The translations under genes and the position numbers were made by a program. A stretch of 64,000 nucleotides of DNA from Hamiltosporidium tvaerminnensis (taxonomy: Eukaryota; Microsporidia; Dubosqiidae), in the NCBI GenBank assembly GCA_022605425.2, contig CM061255.1:372001-436000 (forward strand), written 5' to 3'. Positions within the stretch are counted from its first letter, which is position 1, and each line of letters begins with the position of its first letter. The notes under the pieces are model-generated. The model was not told the DNA's origin. It did not search any database and was given only the letters and a program-made list of their open reading frames with translations. Below are positions 11,800 through 22,819 of the stretch, piece by piece.

Positions 11800-12957
11800 A
11801 TGGATTCAGAACAAAAAATAACACCATGGGAAGTGACAGGTGAAATCGTTGAAGGAAAAAACATGGCAGTTGACTACGAAAAAATAATTAAAAATTTTGG
11901 ATGTCAAAAAATTGACGAAGCTATTCTTAAAAGAATAGAAAAAATTATTAAGAAACCTGTTCATCATTTATTGAGACGTTTGTTGGTTTTTGCACATCGA
12001 GATTTTAATAAAATATTGGATTTGGTTGAAACGAACAAAAAATTTTATCTTTACACAGGTAGAGGTCCTAGCAGTCAAAGTATGCATCTAGGACACGCTG
12101 TTCCATTTCTTTTTTGTAAATATCTTCAAGACATATTTGATGTACATCTTGTAATTCAAATAACAGATGATGAAAAATATTTATGGAAGGATTTATCATT
12201 AGAAGATTCAATTAAATTCGGAAAGGAAAATATGAAAGATATTATCGCATTTGGATTTAATCCACAAAAAACTTTTATTTTTTCAAATATAGAATATTCA
12301 TATAAATTTATTAAAAATTCGTTACGAATTTCTAAGCATATTAATCTCAATGAGGCTACAAAGGTGTTTGGATTTGATTCTACCTCTAATATTGGTCAGA
12401 TAGAGTTCCCTTCTAAAGAAATAGCACCCTGTTTCTCTTCTTCATTTGATTTTTTGGAAAAAAATATGATGTGTCTTATACCGGCTGCAATAGATCAAGA
12501 TCCTTATTTTAGATTAGCCAGAGACAAAGCTGGTATATTAAAAGAGCCTAAACCAGCAACTCTTTATTCAGGATTCCTTCCTGATTTAAAAGGATTGAAT
12601 ACCAAAATGTCAGCAAGTGATACTAAGAGTTCGATATATCTAACGGATTCCGATTCGGTTATAAAAAATAAAATCAATAAATATGCATTTTCAGGGGGAA
12701 AGGATACGTTAGAAGAGCATAGAAAATATGGTGGAAATATTGATGTTGATGTTCCTTTTCATTATTTAAAATATTTTGAAGAAAATGACGAAGAATTAGA
12801 AAAATACAGAACAGGTTACCTTGATGGAAGTATTTCTACTGGAGAAATGAAAAAAAAATGTATTCAACTTTTACAAAAGTTCATATCAAATTACAGAAAA
12901 GCAAGAGAAAATTTAACAGATGAAATAATTGATAAATTTACTGCTTTTTCAAAATAA
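11800..12957 (+). CDS. WRS1: Tryptophanyl-tRNA synthetase, cytoplasmic
   Basis: Class I aminoacyl-tRNA synthetase charging tRNA-Trp with tryptophan for cytosolic translation. The 385-residue protein has the HIGH-type motif HLGH at residues 96-99, in the eukaryotic/archaeal TrpRS context GRGPSSQSMHLGH. The KMSKS-type loop is NTKMSAS (KMSAS at 269-273). The segment between carries the usual eukaryotic TrpRS blocks (for example IQITDDEKYLW, and AAIDQDPYFRLARD). It lacks the N-terminal WHEP extension of animal enzymes, giving the compact fungal/microsporidian length. ATG at 11800 is chosen because CCCC abuts it and the N-terminus matches the family. The next gene, PUS7, follows in the same direction after 488 bp. 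Confidence 0.96.
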   Translation: MDSEQKITPWEVTGEIVEGKNMAVDYEKIIKNFGCQKIDEAILKRIEKIIKKPVHHLLRRLLVFAHRDFNKILDLVETNKKFYLYTGRGPSSQSMHLGHAVPFLFCKYLQDIFDVHLVIQITDDEKYLWKDLSLEDSIKFGKENMKDIIAFGFNPQKTFIFSNIEYSYKFIKNSLRISKHINLNEATKVFGFDSTSNIGQIEFPSKEIAPCFSSSFDFLEKNMMCLIPAAIDQDPYFRLARDKAGILKEPKPATLYSGFLPDLKGLNTKMSASDTKSSIYLTDSDSVIKNKINKYAFSGGKDTLEEHRKYGGNIDVDVPFHYLKYFEENDEELEKYRTGYLDGSISTGEMKKKCIQLLQKFISNYRKARENLTDEIIDKFTAFSK

Positions 12958-13445
12958 ATTATTTAATTTTTTGCAAAAAAATCTATTTTATCTCCCAAAA
13001 AACCTTTATAAACCGCTTCTCTATATCTAAAAAGTTAAGATTTCAACACATAATTTTTAAGTTTCTACATTCAAAAATATTTTTTTTTCATTGAATTGTG
13101 TTTTTGTCATTACGACTTTATAACAAATTAGCAATAAATTTTCTTTAAATATTTTATATTCACATTCAAGTCATACATAATATTTTCTGGCTGATTTGAA
13201 CAATAGAAAGTATTTATATGATGCAACAATAATTTCTAACATTAAATAGAAATTCTAAATGCATGAAGTTTGTTTGTTTAAAATTGTGATTTTTTTAAAT
13301 GAATTTTTAATTTGTATTTTCTTCAAGAATTTATATTTATAACTATTTAAAAAATTTCAAACTCATTTTTTGCAGTTTTAATTGTTAAGCCGTTATAATA
13401 AATAAGTCAAGTGCACAATTAGATTTTTACCCTTTTTATTTAAAA
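12958..13445. other. Intergenic region between TrpRS and PUS7
   Basis: AT-rich, 488 bp, same-strand neighbours. A CCC at 13430-13432 lies 13 bases before the PUS7 ATG, further away than in most genes here. Nothing else seen. Confidence 0.5.
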
Positions 13446-15194
13446 ATGTTAGAAAACGTAAATATAACTGAATATTTTAATTCCGATCCTTTTGTTGAGA
13501 ATTATTCACTTAAGACATTTTTTAATGATTTTATTGTTCAAGAAATTCACGAAAATGAATTATGTGAGGAAACAGATATATTTGATACTTTAAACGCTGT
13601 AAAAGTTCTTAAATTTATAAGAGAATTTGCAAAAATTGAAATAATTGATGAAAAATTAGAAAATCTAGTAAAAGCAATTAATCTAAACCGACAAAAATAT
13701 TTTTTAAACAGTGAAAAGAATGAAACTATAGAAAGTATAGAAAATCTAGAGAGTATAGAAAATCTAGAGAGTATAGAAAATCTAGAAAGTATAGAAAATA
13801 TAGAGACTATAGAAAATAATAAATTTGATAATTTTTTTGTAGAAAATAATCAAAGAAAATTGCTTTTTAAAATCTACATTCCAACTAGAACGTATCGAAG
13901 TGTTTTACACGGTTTTTTACAATCCCATCCACTTATATCGACAAAAACAGACAACAATATTGTTTCGGTTTTTTATATCTCTGATAATTCAAAAAAGTAT
14001 TCATTTGTATTGAAAAAAACAAATAGAGACACATTAAATGCATGCCAAATAATCGCATCGTATTTAAAAATTTCATATAATTCTATCAAATTTTGTGGAA
14101 ATAAAGATAAAAGAGCAGTTACTTATCAGAAAATGTCAATTACTGATATTTCCTTTTATGATTTGTATCAAATTGCTTTAAAACTTTCCGAAGAAAATAA
14201 TGGTATTTCAATTTATAAAATACGAACTTGTGTCTCGGGTATATCGTTAGGCACATTAAAAGGAAATCGATTTAAAATAATTTTACGTCCGAAGAATAGA
14301 AATGAAAATTCTTTGACGGAAAATTCAAATTTACAGAATAATTATGATGTGGAAAAAATTAAAATGTATTTAAACAATGGATTTATAAATTATTATGGTA
14401 ATCAACGGTTTGGAAAAAATATGCATAATCATATTATTGGTGAATTGATTGTAACAAAAAAATATAAAGAAGCGGTGGAAATCATAATGGAGCCTATTTC
14501 TAATGAAAGTGAACAAATCACACAAGCAAGAAATTTATACAAAGAAGAGAAGTTTAAAGATGCGTATGAATTGTTTCCTCAACGTTTTATAGCTGAAAAA
14601 ACAATATGCAAAGGAAAAAGCAGAGGATTGTCCGATAAAAAATGTATTGAGAATATTAAAAAAGAACTTAAAAGTATTTATTTACATTCTTATCAAAGTT
14701 ATATTTTTAATAAAATGGCATCCGATAGAATAAAAAGAGGCAAAAATATTCAGGTGGGTGATTTGGTTTTGAAACGAACAAAAATTTCTTCAAAAGAAGT
14801 CACTTCAGGCAATGATAATATATCGAATTCCCATAAAAAATTAGAAGATATTAAATTAGATTCTGAAGTTTTTATTTTTGATAAAAATATATTCAATAAT
14901 ATTTTATATGATTCTAAGAAAGAAATTTATGAAGAGAAGGAAACTTTGGAGGAAAAAATAGAAACTATAACGGATGAGAATTTAGATTTACATACCATTT
15001 ACGATGTAGTTATACCTTTGAAAGTTGAAAGAGGTTTAAAAGGTGGGTATCGAAAATTAATTGAAAAAACTTCTGATTTATCCGTTTCTATTGAAAATAA
15101 TATAATTTATTTAGAATTTTCCTTGTCAAAATCTGCATATGCTACAATGGTTATACGAGAAATCATAGGTAATGATATTTTATACTTAGAATAA
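13446..15194 (+). CDS. PUS7: tRNA/RNA pseudouridine synthase, TruD/Pus7 family
   Basis: Isomerises uridine to pseudouridine in tRNA and, in fungi, also in U2 snRNA and other RNAs. The 582-residue protein has the TruD catalytic motif GNKDKRAVTYQ (residues 218-228), with the nucleophilic aspartate at D221. The second family motif, NYYGNQRFG, is at 315-323. The C-terminal end (LSKSAYATMVIREI) matches the family's conserved tail. Length suits eukaryotic Pus7. Residues around 97-125 are a low-complexity insertion built from ESIENL-type repeats, encoded by a tandem DNA repeat (about 13726-13815), placed before the catalytic core. No close CCC motif precedes the ATG (nearest at 13430). Confidence 0.93.
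   Translation: MLENVNITEYFNSDPFVENYSLKTFFNDFIVQEIHENELCEETDIFDTLNAVKVLKFIREFAKIEIIDEKLENLVKAINLNRQKYFLNSEKNETIESIENLESIENLESIENLESIENIETIENNKFDNFFVENNQRKLLFKIYIPTRTYRSVLHGFLQSHPLISTKTDNNIVSVFYISDNSKKYSFVLKKTNRDTLNACQIIASYLKISYNSIKFCGNKDKRAVTYQKMSITDISFYDLYQIALKLSEENNGISIYKIRTCVSGISLGTLKGNRFKIILRPKNRNENSLTENSNLQNNYDVEKIKMYLNNGFINYYGNQRFGKNMHNHIIGELIVTKKYKEAVEIIMEPISNESEQITQARNLYKEEKFKDAYELFPQRFIAEKTICKGKSRGLSDKKCIENIKKELKSIYLHSYQSYIFNKMASDRIKRGKNIQVGDLVLKRTKISSKEVTSGNDNISNSHKKLEDIKLDSEVFIFDKNIFNNILYDSKKEIYEEKETLEEKIETITDENLDLHTIYDVVIPLKVERGLKGGYRKLIEKTSDLSVSIENNIIYLEFSLSKSAYATMVIREIIGNDILYLE
13726..13815 (+). repeat. In-frame 18-bp minisatellite inside PUS7
   Basis: Repeats of a unit like GAAAGTATAGAAAATCTA coding for E-S-I-E-N-L, four to five copies with decayed edges. 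It keeps the reading frame and sits N-terminal to the catalytic domain. Confidence 0.85.
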
Positions 15195-16044
15195 TAAAAC
15201 TTTTAACAAAAAAATCTCTACTTTTAATAAAAAATTCTATAATTAATAAAAAAATAATTTAATTGTAAACCCACTGTAACTTCCCAAATATATTCTATTA
15301 GATCCCAATTGGTAAAAAAATATTTAATTTAACTATAAGCTCTTCTCTGTTTACTTAGAATAAGAAATATACTCTATATTTAAAAAAATATGCATAAAAG
15401 ATGAGTTATTAATATTACAGTATTTTTTTCCGACTAAGAAATAAAACAATTAAACATAAACTCGTCGCTATTTTCGCTCTATATTTATTATATTATTTAT
15501 ATTATTAAAAAAAGGTATTTTTTCAAATTTAACTAATTTTGATGTCCTGTTATAGGATTTCTGCCGATTTACAATTTAAGATCGAATTTTAAAACAAACT
15601 TTTACTATATCTTCAAAAGAAGTCAAGTATGTCTTTTTTTGGTTTTATAACATGATTTCGCTTTCATGAATTATTAAGTTGTTATTTGTAATTAATTTTA
15701 TCTTTTGCAATAGTTTTTTCTCGAATCATTTGTAAAAAAACATGTTTAAAATTCTGCTGGGCATTTGCAAAATTCGAATATTATATAGATGATATTATCT
15801 CGGATAGGCTGTGAAATGATTTCTTGTTATGGATTTTCTAAAATCAATATCAAACACAAGATGTTTTTTGTAAACGACATGGAATTTTAAAAAGTAAAAA
15901 TTATTATTAGGTACTATTTCGAAACTAAAAAAAATAAAACTAATACATTAGTCTTTCAGTGAAACATTATAAAAAAAGAATTTATTCACTTGATTTAAAA
16001 AAGTTATATTGTAGAAATTTAAATGAGTCGTGTATTAGTCAATA
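15195..16044. other. AT-rich region downstream of PUS7, no gene seen
   Basis: Homopolymer-rich sequence. No ORF, RNA gene or repeat recognised. Confidence 0.5.
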
Positions 16045-16760
16045 TTTTTTTTACAATTGCATTGAAACTTTCTGCTTGACAATGAGTATCTTAAATTGAT
16101 GTAAATATCATTATTTAGACTCTTTTGAGAATCAAAGCAAACTACGTATTCTGTCTTCAATTTGAGTTTCTATAGAGAGTAGGATGTCTACAAAACCGAA
16201 AAACCATTTCTAATGTCTGTTTTGTAGCTTTTTATGTAGATAGACGTAAAATGCAGCCAAAATTGTAGACAATAGTCATGTCTAAGGCTTTATGCGTAGC
16301 ATTTCTCATTCGGGTTTGAAGACTTAGCCCTGAGTATGCTAAAAACTTAATGTTTAAGAATCTATGAAGGCTAAGAATCGATTAACTACTTCTGGTATGG
16401 ATTGTAAGGTCTAGGTGGGATATATGTTGGTCTCCGAAATATATTTTAGCTGTATGTCTATAAGTTCACAAAATGTAGTGTATACGAAAATTCTGCTGGT
16501 CATGATAGTACTTAAGTCTGGTTTTTACTTACATCACATGACAAATAACCTATATTGACGAACACTGGGCAAAACCCGTGACCATTAATTTGTTTACATG
16601 GTTTTTAGATTAATGGCTTTGTAATATAGGTTTCTACAGAATACTGATGAAGTTTCAAGAAGCAGTCATTTATTTTAAACCTAAAACTATGTTCATTTCC
16701 TAAAAATAATTTACTATATTCCGCTTTTCTAAAAATATGTGTTTTCTAATAAATAAAATA
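16045..16760 (+). mobile_element. Family A retroposon, highly decayed full-length copy
   Basis: Order and spacing of the family A blocks are retained: AACTTTCTGCTTGACAATGAGT near 16066, TTGAAGACTTAGC near 16315, GTCTAGGTGG near 16410, and the 3' block ending TAATAAATAAA near 16758. Many substitutions mark it as an old insertion. No flanking duplication is visible and the ends are approximate. Confidence 0.7.
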
Positions 16761-17279
16761 TTATTTAAAATCACTTTCCAAGGAAAATATTTTTGTTACA
16801 ATATAATTAAAAATTTTTCGGCCTAAAACCAACTAAATTATTTTTTGGTTAATTTTCAAGTGCAAATAATTACCTTATTGTTTCATGGTTACATGTACTT
16901 AAAAAATATGGGATGGTTACATACAATCAATTTATGAATATTTTATCATATTCCTAATAATATCTTTCCAGTAAATCCGGGTTTTAGACATCAAAATAAC
17001 ATAGCCTGTATTACATTAGAATTGACGTACCTTAACCCAAGTCCATTTTTAAAAATCGATTCTTGAAAAGCTATTAGATGAATATATTTGTTGTGTAATA
17101 CAATAAATATTTTGAAATATTCAAAACAAATGAATTAAATTGAAAACTTAGTTTTAAAAAATTATATTAATAAAAAAAACTTTCAAGAATCATACTTACT
17201 TACATATTCCATCTCTCTTTTACTTCTCGGGTTCGAGGATGACAAATGGAAGTTTAATATTTGTTTCCTTTAATCTCTT

Positions 17280-17413
17280 ATAACTCGAAATTATAGGAAA
17301 TAGGCCTATAGATCCGTTTGGTTTATATTCGGCTAAAATGTAAACATTTATTCCCGAACAATTCTACGCATTCATTTCTAAACAAAAAGTTTTTAAGGTG
17401 GTTATCTTCCCTC
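17280..17413 (-). mobile_element. Family A 5'-end remnant
   Basis: The plus strand reads AAACAAAAAGTTTTTAAGGTGGTTATCTTCCCTCCACT at its right end, which is the reverse complement of the family A 5' terminus with changes. Upstream (17280-17370) weaker matches to the next 100 bp of the element continue. The rest of the element is missing. Confidence 0.5.
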
Positions 17414-17841
17414 CACTCTTAAAGAATCATACTGGGTATAAATTTAAACCTAAACATAAAACTGATGAATTATAGCTATTATGTTAAATACTAAACCAAG
17501 GTTCTTATTTAATACATCACATTTATTTTTGGAGTTTAGAATCAAGCATTTGTTTTATGTTAGGAGATAAACATGATACTCATTGTATTTCATCGATAAT
17601 GCAATTTGAATTGCTTTAACCTGAACATGTTTTTTATATTTATAATCTGTTAAATTTTAATATTTAAATAATCTTTCTAAAAGCATACAAGCTGTTCTAG
17701 GCATTTGCTTTCACCGAAAGTTATTTACTCGCTGTTGTAATGCAACTTTCGTGATTCTGTCGGTTTCGTTAATTAATTTATTTTGGATTTAAAGTGAATA
17801 TTTTATACATATCTATAATTTTTATAAATCACAATAATAAA

Positions 17842-18574
17842 CGTACTTTATTTAAAAGTATCACATCTTTTTTAAAATATGGGCAAGTGTTACATTTGTT
17901 TTCATGATATTAACGCAGTTCTAGGTTTAACATAAATGACTGCTACCCCAAAACTCTATCAGTAACCCCTGCGATACCTACGTCCCAAAGTCTTTCATCT
18001 ACCAGGTGTGTAGAACCTAATTAATAGGCGAGGCAGTTGCCCGGAGTTCGTTAATGTCCGTTGCATGGAGTGTGATCGAAGGCCGAAGCCCTCCTTGCCT
18101 CTCCCAAGACTATGCAGCATCCCCACTTACTCTACACTTTCTGAACCCAATAAACTTCTAGCTAAGATATATTTCAGAGATTTACATGGGGTCCACCTAG
18201 ACAGTGCAATATCATACCAACAAGTATAACCTGCTACTTGGTTCTCCCAGCTTTAAATGGTTTTTATTTTTATATCTCCCAGGCGCTAAGTCTTCTAACC
18301 CAAGTGAGCAAGGCTAAGTTTCCATGCTTTTACATGGCAATTACCTACATGTCAGCTGCGGTCTGCAATCTGGTTACATAAAAAACTACAAATAAATTTA
18401 TAGAAAAAGTTTCTCCATTTCTTAGACCTCTCCGCTTCATAACAACACCCATAGAACAACTGAAGATATAGTGTGGTTGTATTCCCACCAAAAATCCAAA
18501 CAATGACGTCATACCAGTTTCACACACTCATTGCCAAGCAGAAAGTTTTTTATGTGGCTATCCTCTCTCCACTA
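17842..18574 (-). mobile_element. Family A retroposon, young full-length copy with target duplication
   Basis: Well-preserved copy, 733 bp, on the minus strand. It is flanked by the 11-bp direct repeat ACAATAATAAA at 17831-17841 and 18575-18585. The 5' end (AGTGGAGAGAGGATAGCC) is at the right and the 3' end (...CTTTTAAATAAAGTACG) at the left. An ORF at 18345-18527 reads into the element, but indels in other copies break this frame, so it is not a conserved gene. The core contains GGCTTCGGCC, a UUCG-capped hairpin. Confidence 0.88.
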
Positions 18575-18585
18575 ACAATAATAAA

Positions 18586-20413
18586 AGTAAAAAATTGTTG
18601 AAATAAAAATATTAAAAGCAAATAATTGTACAAACAAGTACCAACTATCACAATTCCATACTATACAATAAAATATTTCAACCTTTTTAAATTTCAAAAG
18701 CTTCGCTTTTAAAAAGTATTCCCTGGATATTTGGAAGTTTCAATTTATCTAAAAATAGTAAATATGTTAGTTTTATTTTCTTATATATTTTTGACACTAT
18801 ATCAAGAGATTTATGTTAGAAAAATCAACATTTTACACTTTTTTTTGCAAATCTGTTTTTGATTTTAATTTTTTAAATAATATCTGTCAAACAGAGTCTT
18901 TTTGACGCACAGTAATTAAAAATTGTTATATTTTTCTTCTTATTTTAGAAATTGTTTTCCACTATTTTTTCCAATAATTTTGTTTGATTTATTTACATTT
19001 TTATTACTCTTGGTTATTAATTTTACGGAATTGAAATAATATTCTAGTTTATTTAGAAACAACAATTTTTTCTCATCTTTAATTGAATATGTTTAGAGTT
19101 TATGAATTTCCAGATTTTTAATGCTTCAAAATATTCTAAAGAAATTTATGATTTCAGACCGAAATTGTAATGAGAATTTTAAAATATATTCGATATTATT
19201 ATATTTAATTCATACACTAATTAGCACAAGTCTTCAAATATTCTTTTATTTAAATATTTAAAAAAATTGCAGAAATACAACGATAACTTTTCTGTTCATG
19301 ACTAATTTGCCCGAAATAGCATCAATTTAATTTTCATATTATTAGATTTTTCGTTGTATTTATTTTATTTTTAAGTCTACCTTTAGTTTTCGATTTTTTT
19401 TTAAATGCTTTTTTTCAGAAAAACATAAATATTCTATAATTTCACTTCCATTATAATAAAAATCTGATATATGTTTGTAATTGTGTAATTTGCTCTAATA
19501 TATTCAAGCACGGTTTCTCATTTTTTATTTATAGTTTTTTTTTGAGCTTTAATATTCTACGTTATAAATTTTTTAATTTTTTTAACAATATTGATTGATA
19601 TTTATAATTTTATTAAAACATAGAACATTCAATATTTACTAAATAAATCTAAATAAAACCAAATTAAGTTATTACTTCTTAATTTAAAATTATTTTAAGA
19701 TTTTAGATAATCAGATGACAGAAAATGTAAAATTTTTTAAAAAAACTATTAAACATTCTTTTATATAAAAACTATGTTTTCTGTAAATTTGATATGCTCA
19801 TATTTTTTGAAGTATTTCGTTTCATTTTGATTTCCTTTATTATTCATATTTAACAAATCTTTCAAAAAAAAAACTAGATCCATCATTACTCATAAAATCT
19901 TTACATTTTTCTAATATAGAAAAATTATACAAAATTAGAAATATATAATTTCAAAGTAATCTGTAACTATCAAAACATTTGTACATTATTTTTCGATAAA
20001 TCTTAATAGTATATTCATAATAAAAACATTTTCTTATCGAAAAAAATTAATTTAATTAATTAAAAACACAACAAATATATTTTTAAGAATTTTTGCGATT
20101 CTACTCAATCAAAAATTTAATCATATTTTACAATTAAATAAAAAATATTTATGAAACATATGCTTCGTACAATAATTTCTACTGCAAATTCATATGCATT
20201 ATAAATAAGTAAATGTTTTATATTCAGTTAAATACTCCATTTTTAAATTCTACCAAAATATTTTATAATAAATTTATATGAAAAAAAATTAAATAATATT
20301 TAATGCAGACAGTTCTATTTACATTAGAGTCTCTGTAATTCTTTTTAATACATTTTTTTTTAAACTTAAAATTATAAATTTGTATAAAACTTTTTTCATA
20401 AAATTGAAACCTT
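18586..20413. other. AT-rich region upstream of casein kinase 1, no gene seen
   Basis: About 1.8 kb of AT-rich sequence with long A and T runs. No ORF, RNA gene or repeat recognised. No CCC run lies next to the CK1 ATG (only ACCTT). Confidence 0.5.
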
Positions 20414-21469
20414 ATGGATCAAGATATAATTGAAGAGCTTGGTGATTATAAAATAATAAAAGTTTTAGGTAGAGGAAGCTTTGGAACAGTATATGAAGCA
20501 GAAAGAAAAGATAATAGAAGTATATATGCAATAAAAGCAGAAAATATGCATGCGCATCCGGATCAAAGCATGTTGAAAAATGAGTATACTGTTTATAATG
20601 AAATGAAAGGATTAGATGGAATAATTGATGTCTATTATTTAGGTGTGTCTAATGACATATATTATTTGGTTATGGATAAATTAGGAAATTCTTTAGAACA
20701 AATTTATGAAGAAAGAAATAGAAATTTCAGTCTCAAAACCATATGTATGATTGGTAAAAGAATGATTGATATAATTAAAGGAATACATGAAAAAGGAAGA
20801 ATATATAGAGACATTAAACCAGAAAATTTTTTGTTGAGTTTGGATAAAAAAAATATATATTTAGTAGATTTAGGAATGACAAAAAGATATGTGGATTTAT
20901 ATTCTGGAAAACATATAAAATTAGAAATAAATAAAAAACTTACTGGAACTGCAAGGTACGCTTCTATTAATACACACAATGGATTGGAACAGAGTAGAAG
21001 AGATGATTTAGAAAGTATTTTATATGTATTGATATATTTTAGTGTAGGGTCTCTTCCATGGATGGGAATACATGCTTCTACTGGAAAAGAGAAATATCAA
21101 TTAATAGGAAAAAAGAAAAATGAAATATCACCAGAAACCTTATGTAAAGGAATACGAGGCTCAAAATATTTTATAAAATGTTTAAAATATATAAGAAGTA
21201 TAGAATTCGAAGAAAAACCAGATTATGATAGAATAAATTTTTATTTTGATAGTTTAATGACATCGAAAAATTTAGAAAACGATGGAATTTATGATTGGTT
21301 GGTAGGATATACTGAATATGAGACACTAAATATGTATGAAGATAAAAAGGATGTAGAAATATGTAATATTCAAGGGGAAAATAATAGAAATAAAAAAAAG
21401 AAAAAAGGATTTTGGAAAAAATTGAAATCCTTTATATCTGAATGCGGATCTTCAAATCATAGCTCTTAA
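20414..21469 (+). CDS. Casein kinase 1 family Ser/Thr protein kinase
   Basis: Protein kinase of the CK1 family, phosphorylating Ser/Thr in membrane traffic, signalling or chromosome segregation. Of 351 residues, about 10-285 are the kinase domain: glycine loop GRGSFGTV (19-26), ATP lysine K41, catalytic loop YRDIKPENFLL (131-141, catalytic D133), and the CK1 signature SINTHNGLEQSRRDDLES (184-201). The YRD form and the segment SGKHI resemble the CK1-gamma/Yck subgroup more than Hrr25. The metal-binding DFG is DLG (152-154), unusual but retaining the aspartate. The tail (325-351) is strongly basic with Phe/Trp (KKKKKGFWKKLKSF) and a single Cys near the end. That could bind membranes electrostatically, whereas Yck kinases use a terminal Cys pair for palmitoylation. 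Subgroup is uncertain. Confidence 0.95.
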   Translation: MDQDIIEELGDYKIIKVLGRGSFGTVYEAERKDNRSIYAIKAENMHAHPDQSMLKNEYTVYNEMKGLDGIIDVYYLGVSNDIYYLVMDKLGNSLEQIYEERNRNFSLKTICMIGKRMIDIIKGIHEKGRIYRDIKPENFLLSLDKKNIYLVDLGMTKRYVDLYSGKHIKLEINKKLTGTARYASINTHNGLEQSRRDDLESILYVLIYFSVGSLPWMGIHASTGKEKYQLIGKKKNEISPETLCKGIRGSKYFIKCLKYIRSIEFEEKPDYDRINFYFDSLMTSKNLENDGIYDWLVGYTEYETLNMYEDKKDVEICNIQGENNRNKKKKKGFWKKLKSFISECGSSNHSS

Positions 21470-22225
21470 GCTAGATTTTAAATAAATTGAAGTGTATCAA
21501 TTTAATGTTTTGAATAAATTGATGTTGTTTTTTATTTAAAATTTCTACCTTTAATGTGGCTAATATTTCTAATACAAATAGAATAAAAAATATTTCTAGG
21601 CTTTTTAAAAAAAATTAAACTGATAGTGCAATTGTATTTAAAAATCTAATTTATGTGAAAACGTATATTAAATACGAAAGTAGCTAGTTTGATACGAGCG
21701 CAGATGCAGATGTAAATCTAGAAGAAAAGCGTCATTGTATGCCTTACAAAGAACAGATAGGCACATACAGCCTATAAAGTCTTCAAATATATGTAGCTAC
21801 GTTAAAAATTTGTTAAAATAATAGAGGCAAAAAAAATTATTATCTAAATTTGGATGATACGACCACTAATGTCTGATTTGACTAAAAATGTAAAATCGAG
21901 CCGAATTTTGAATAAGAAGACAAGAGGCGGCAAAATAAAGGAAATGATCAGAATAGATCTGAGAATAACACATAAAATAACATTTAGAAATATTTTAAAT
22001 CAGTATAGATTAGGACAAAATATCTATGACTCAATATGATTTAATACTTGACAATAGTACAGGCTTTAAAGTTTTCAAGTTTTATAACACATTAATTTGG
22101 TTATAAATATTTTTTATGTGTCTCAAAATATTTTTAAGTTCATTTGTATTTTAATTTATCTTTGAATATTTTTTTTAGATTTTTTTTATCTGTCAAATAA
22201 CAATATTTTACAATTTGCCCCATTT
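21470..22225. other. Intergenic region between CK1 and the RAD51-like gene
   Basis: About 750 bp. The ORF at 21854-22039 (61 codons, Arg/Ile-rich) has no start motif and no recognised domain; probably chance or a relic. Confidence 0.4.
22218..22221 (+). promoter_or_regulatory. CCCC start-proximal motif of the RAD51-like gene
   Basis: CCCC lies four bases before the ATG at 22226 and supports that start for a short, otherwise hard-to-call gene. Confidence 0.65.
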
Positions 22226-22819
22226 ATGATATATCTTCTGGGTATAACAGAATTTTACGGAAATAATGGAAATGATAAGATAGATGTAGCTTTAAGCTTA
22301 GTAGAACATCATAACACACTTCTAATATCCACAAAAATAATATCTTTCTTTAAAATTGAATCATTTAAAAAGAATATGCTAATATTTCGAATCGATGAAT
22401 TAAATAAACTAAATATCATATTAAAATACAAAATACGAGATTTTATAATTGATAACAGTATAGAATTGGTTATAATAGATTCTTTAGAACATTTAGTATA
22501 TTACGAAGAGCTCAACAAAGAAATTTATAAATCTATAACCGAAATTATTACAAATATAAAACAAATAAATTATTCTTTAAAAACACGATTTATACTTATA
22601 AATATAAATACAAATAAACCATTAACTGATTATTATAATAATGTGTTTGGATTAGAATGGAATTACTCTGTAAATACCAAAATAGAATTTATTACTCGAA
22701 ATAATATAAAATTTATTAAAATCAGAATTTCTCCCGTATTAGATAAATTAGAATTTGAATATCAAATACGAAAAGGTAAATTATATTTCAATGAAACAAA
22801 TATTAAATTAATTATATAA
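22226..22819 (+). CDS. RAD51-paralogue-like protein (Rad57/Xrcc3 type), degenerate Walker A
   Basis: A 197-residue protein that I align by eye to the RecA/Rad51 ATPase core. Residues 7-24 (ITEFYGNNGNDKIDVALS) match the paralogue pattern ITEIYG-x-G-x-GKT-x-x-ALQL, but the P-loop is GNNGNDKI (12-19): lysine kept, second glycine replaced by Asp, and the Thr/Ser replaced by Ile. Walker B is LVIIDSLEHL (81-90). The C-terminal part (FGLEWNYSVNTKIEFITR, then ISP at 168-170) matches the LGxxWxxxVxTR...SP block of Rad51 paralogues. It is shorter than Rad57 or Xrcc3 and has no N-terminal domain. Paralogues act as mediators of Rad51 filaments in recombination, and this one probably does not hydrolyse ATP. 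Alternatives are another RecA-fold scaffold such as an Elongator Elp4-6 or Csm2/Psy3-type subunit. Confidence 0.65.
   Translation: MIYLLGITEFYGNNGNDKIDVALSLVEHHNTLLISTKIISFFKIESFKKNMLIFRIDELNKLNIILKYKIRDFIIDNSIELVIIDSLEHLVYYEELNKEIYKSITEIITNIKQINYSLKTRFILININTNKPLTDYYNNVFGLEWNYSVNTKIEFITRNNIKFIKIRISPVLDKLEFEYQIRKGKLYFNETNIKLII

Noticed and set aside
17220-17240. Possible tRNA B-box (GGGTTCGAGGA)
   Set aside because: No acceptor or anticodon stems can be built around it; no tRNA gene was found anywhere in the window.
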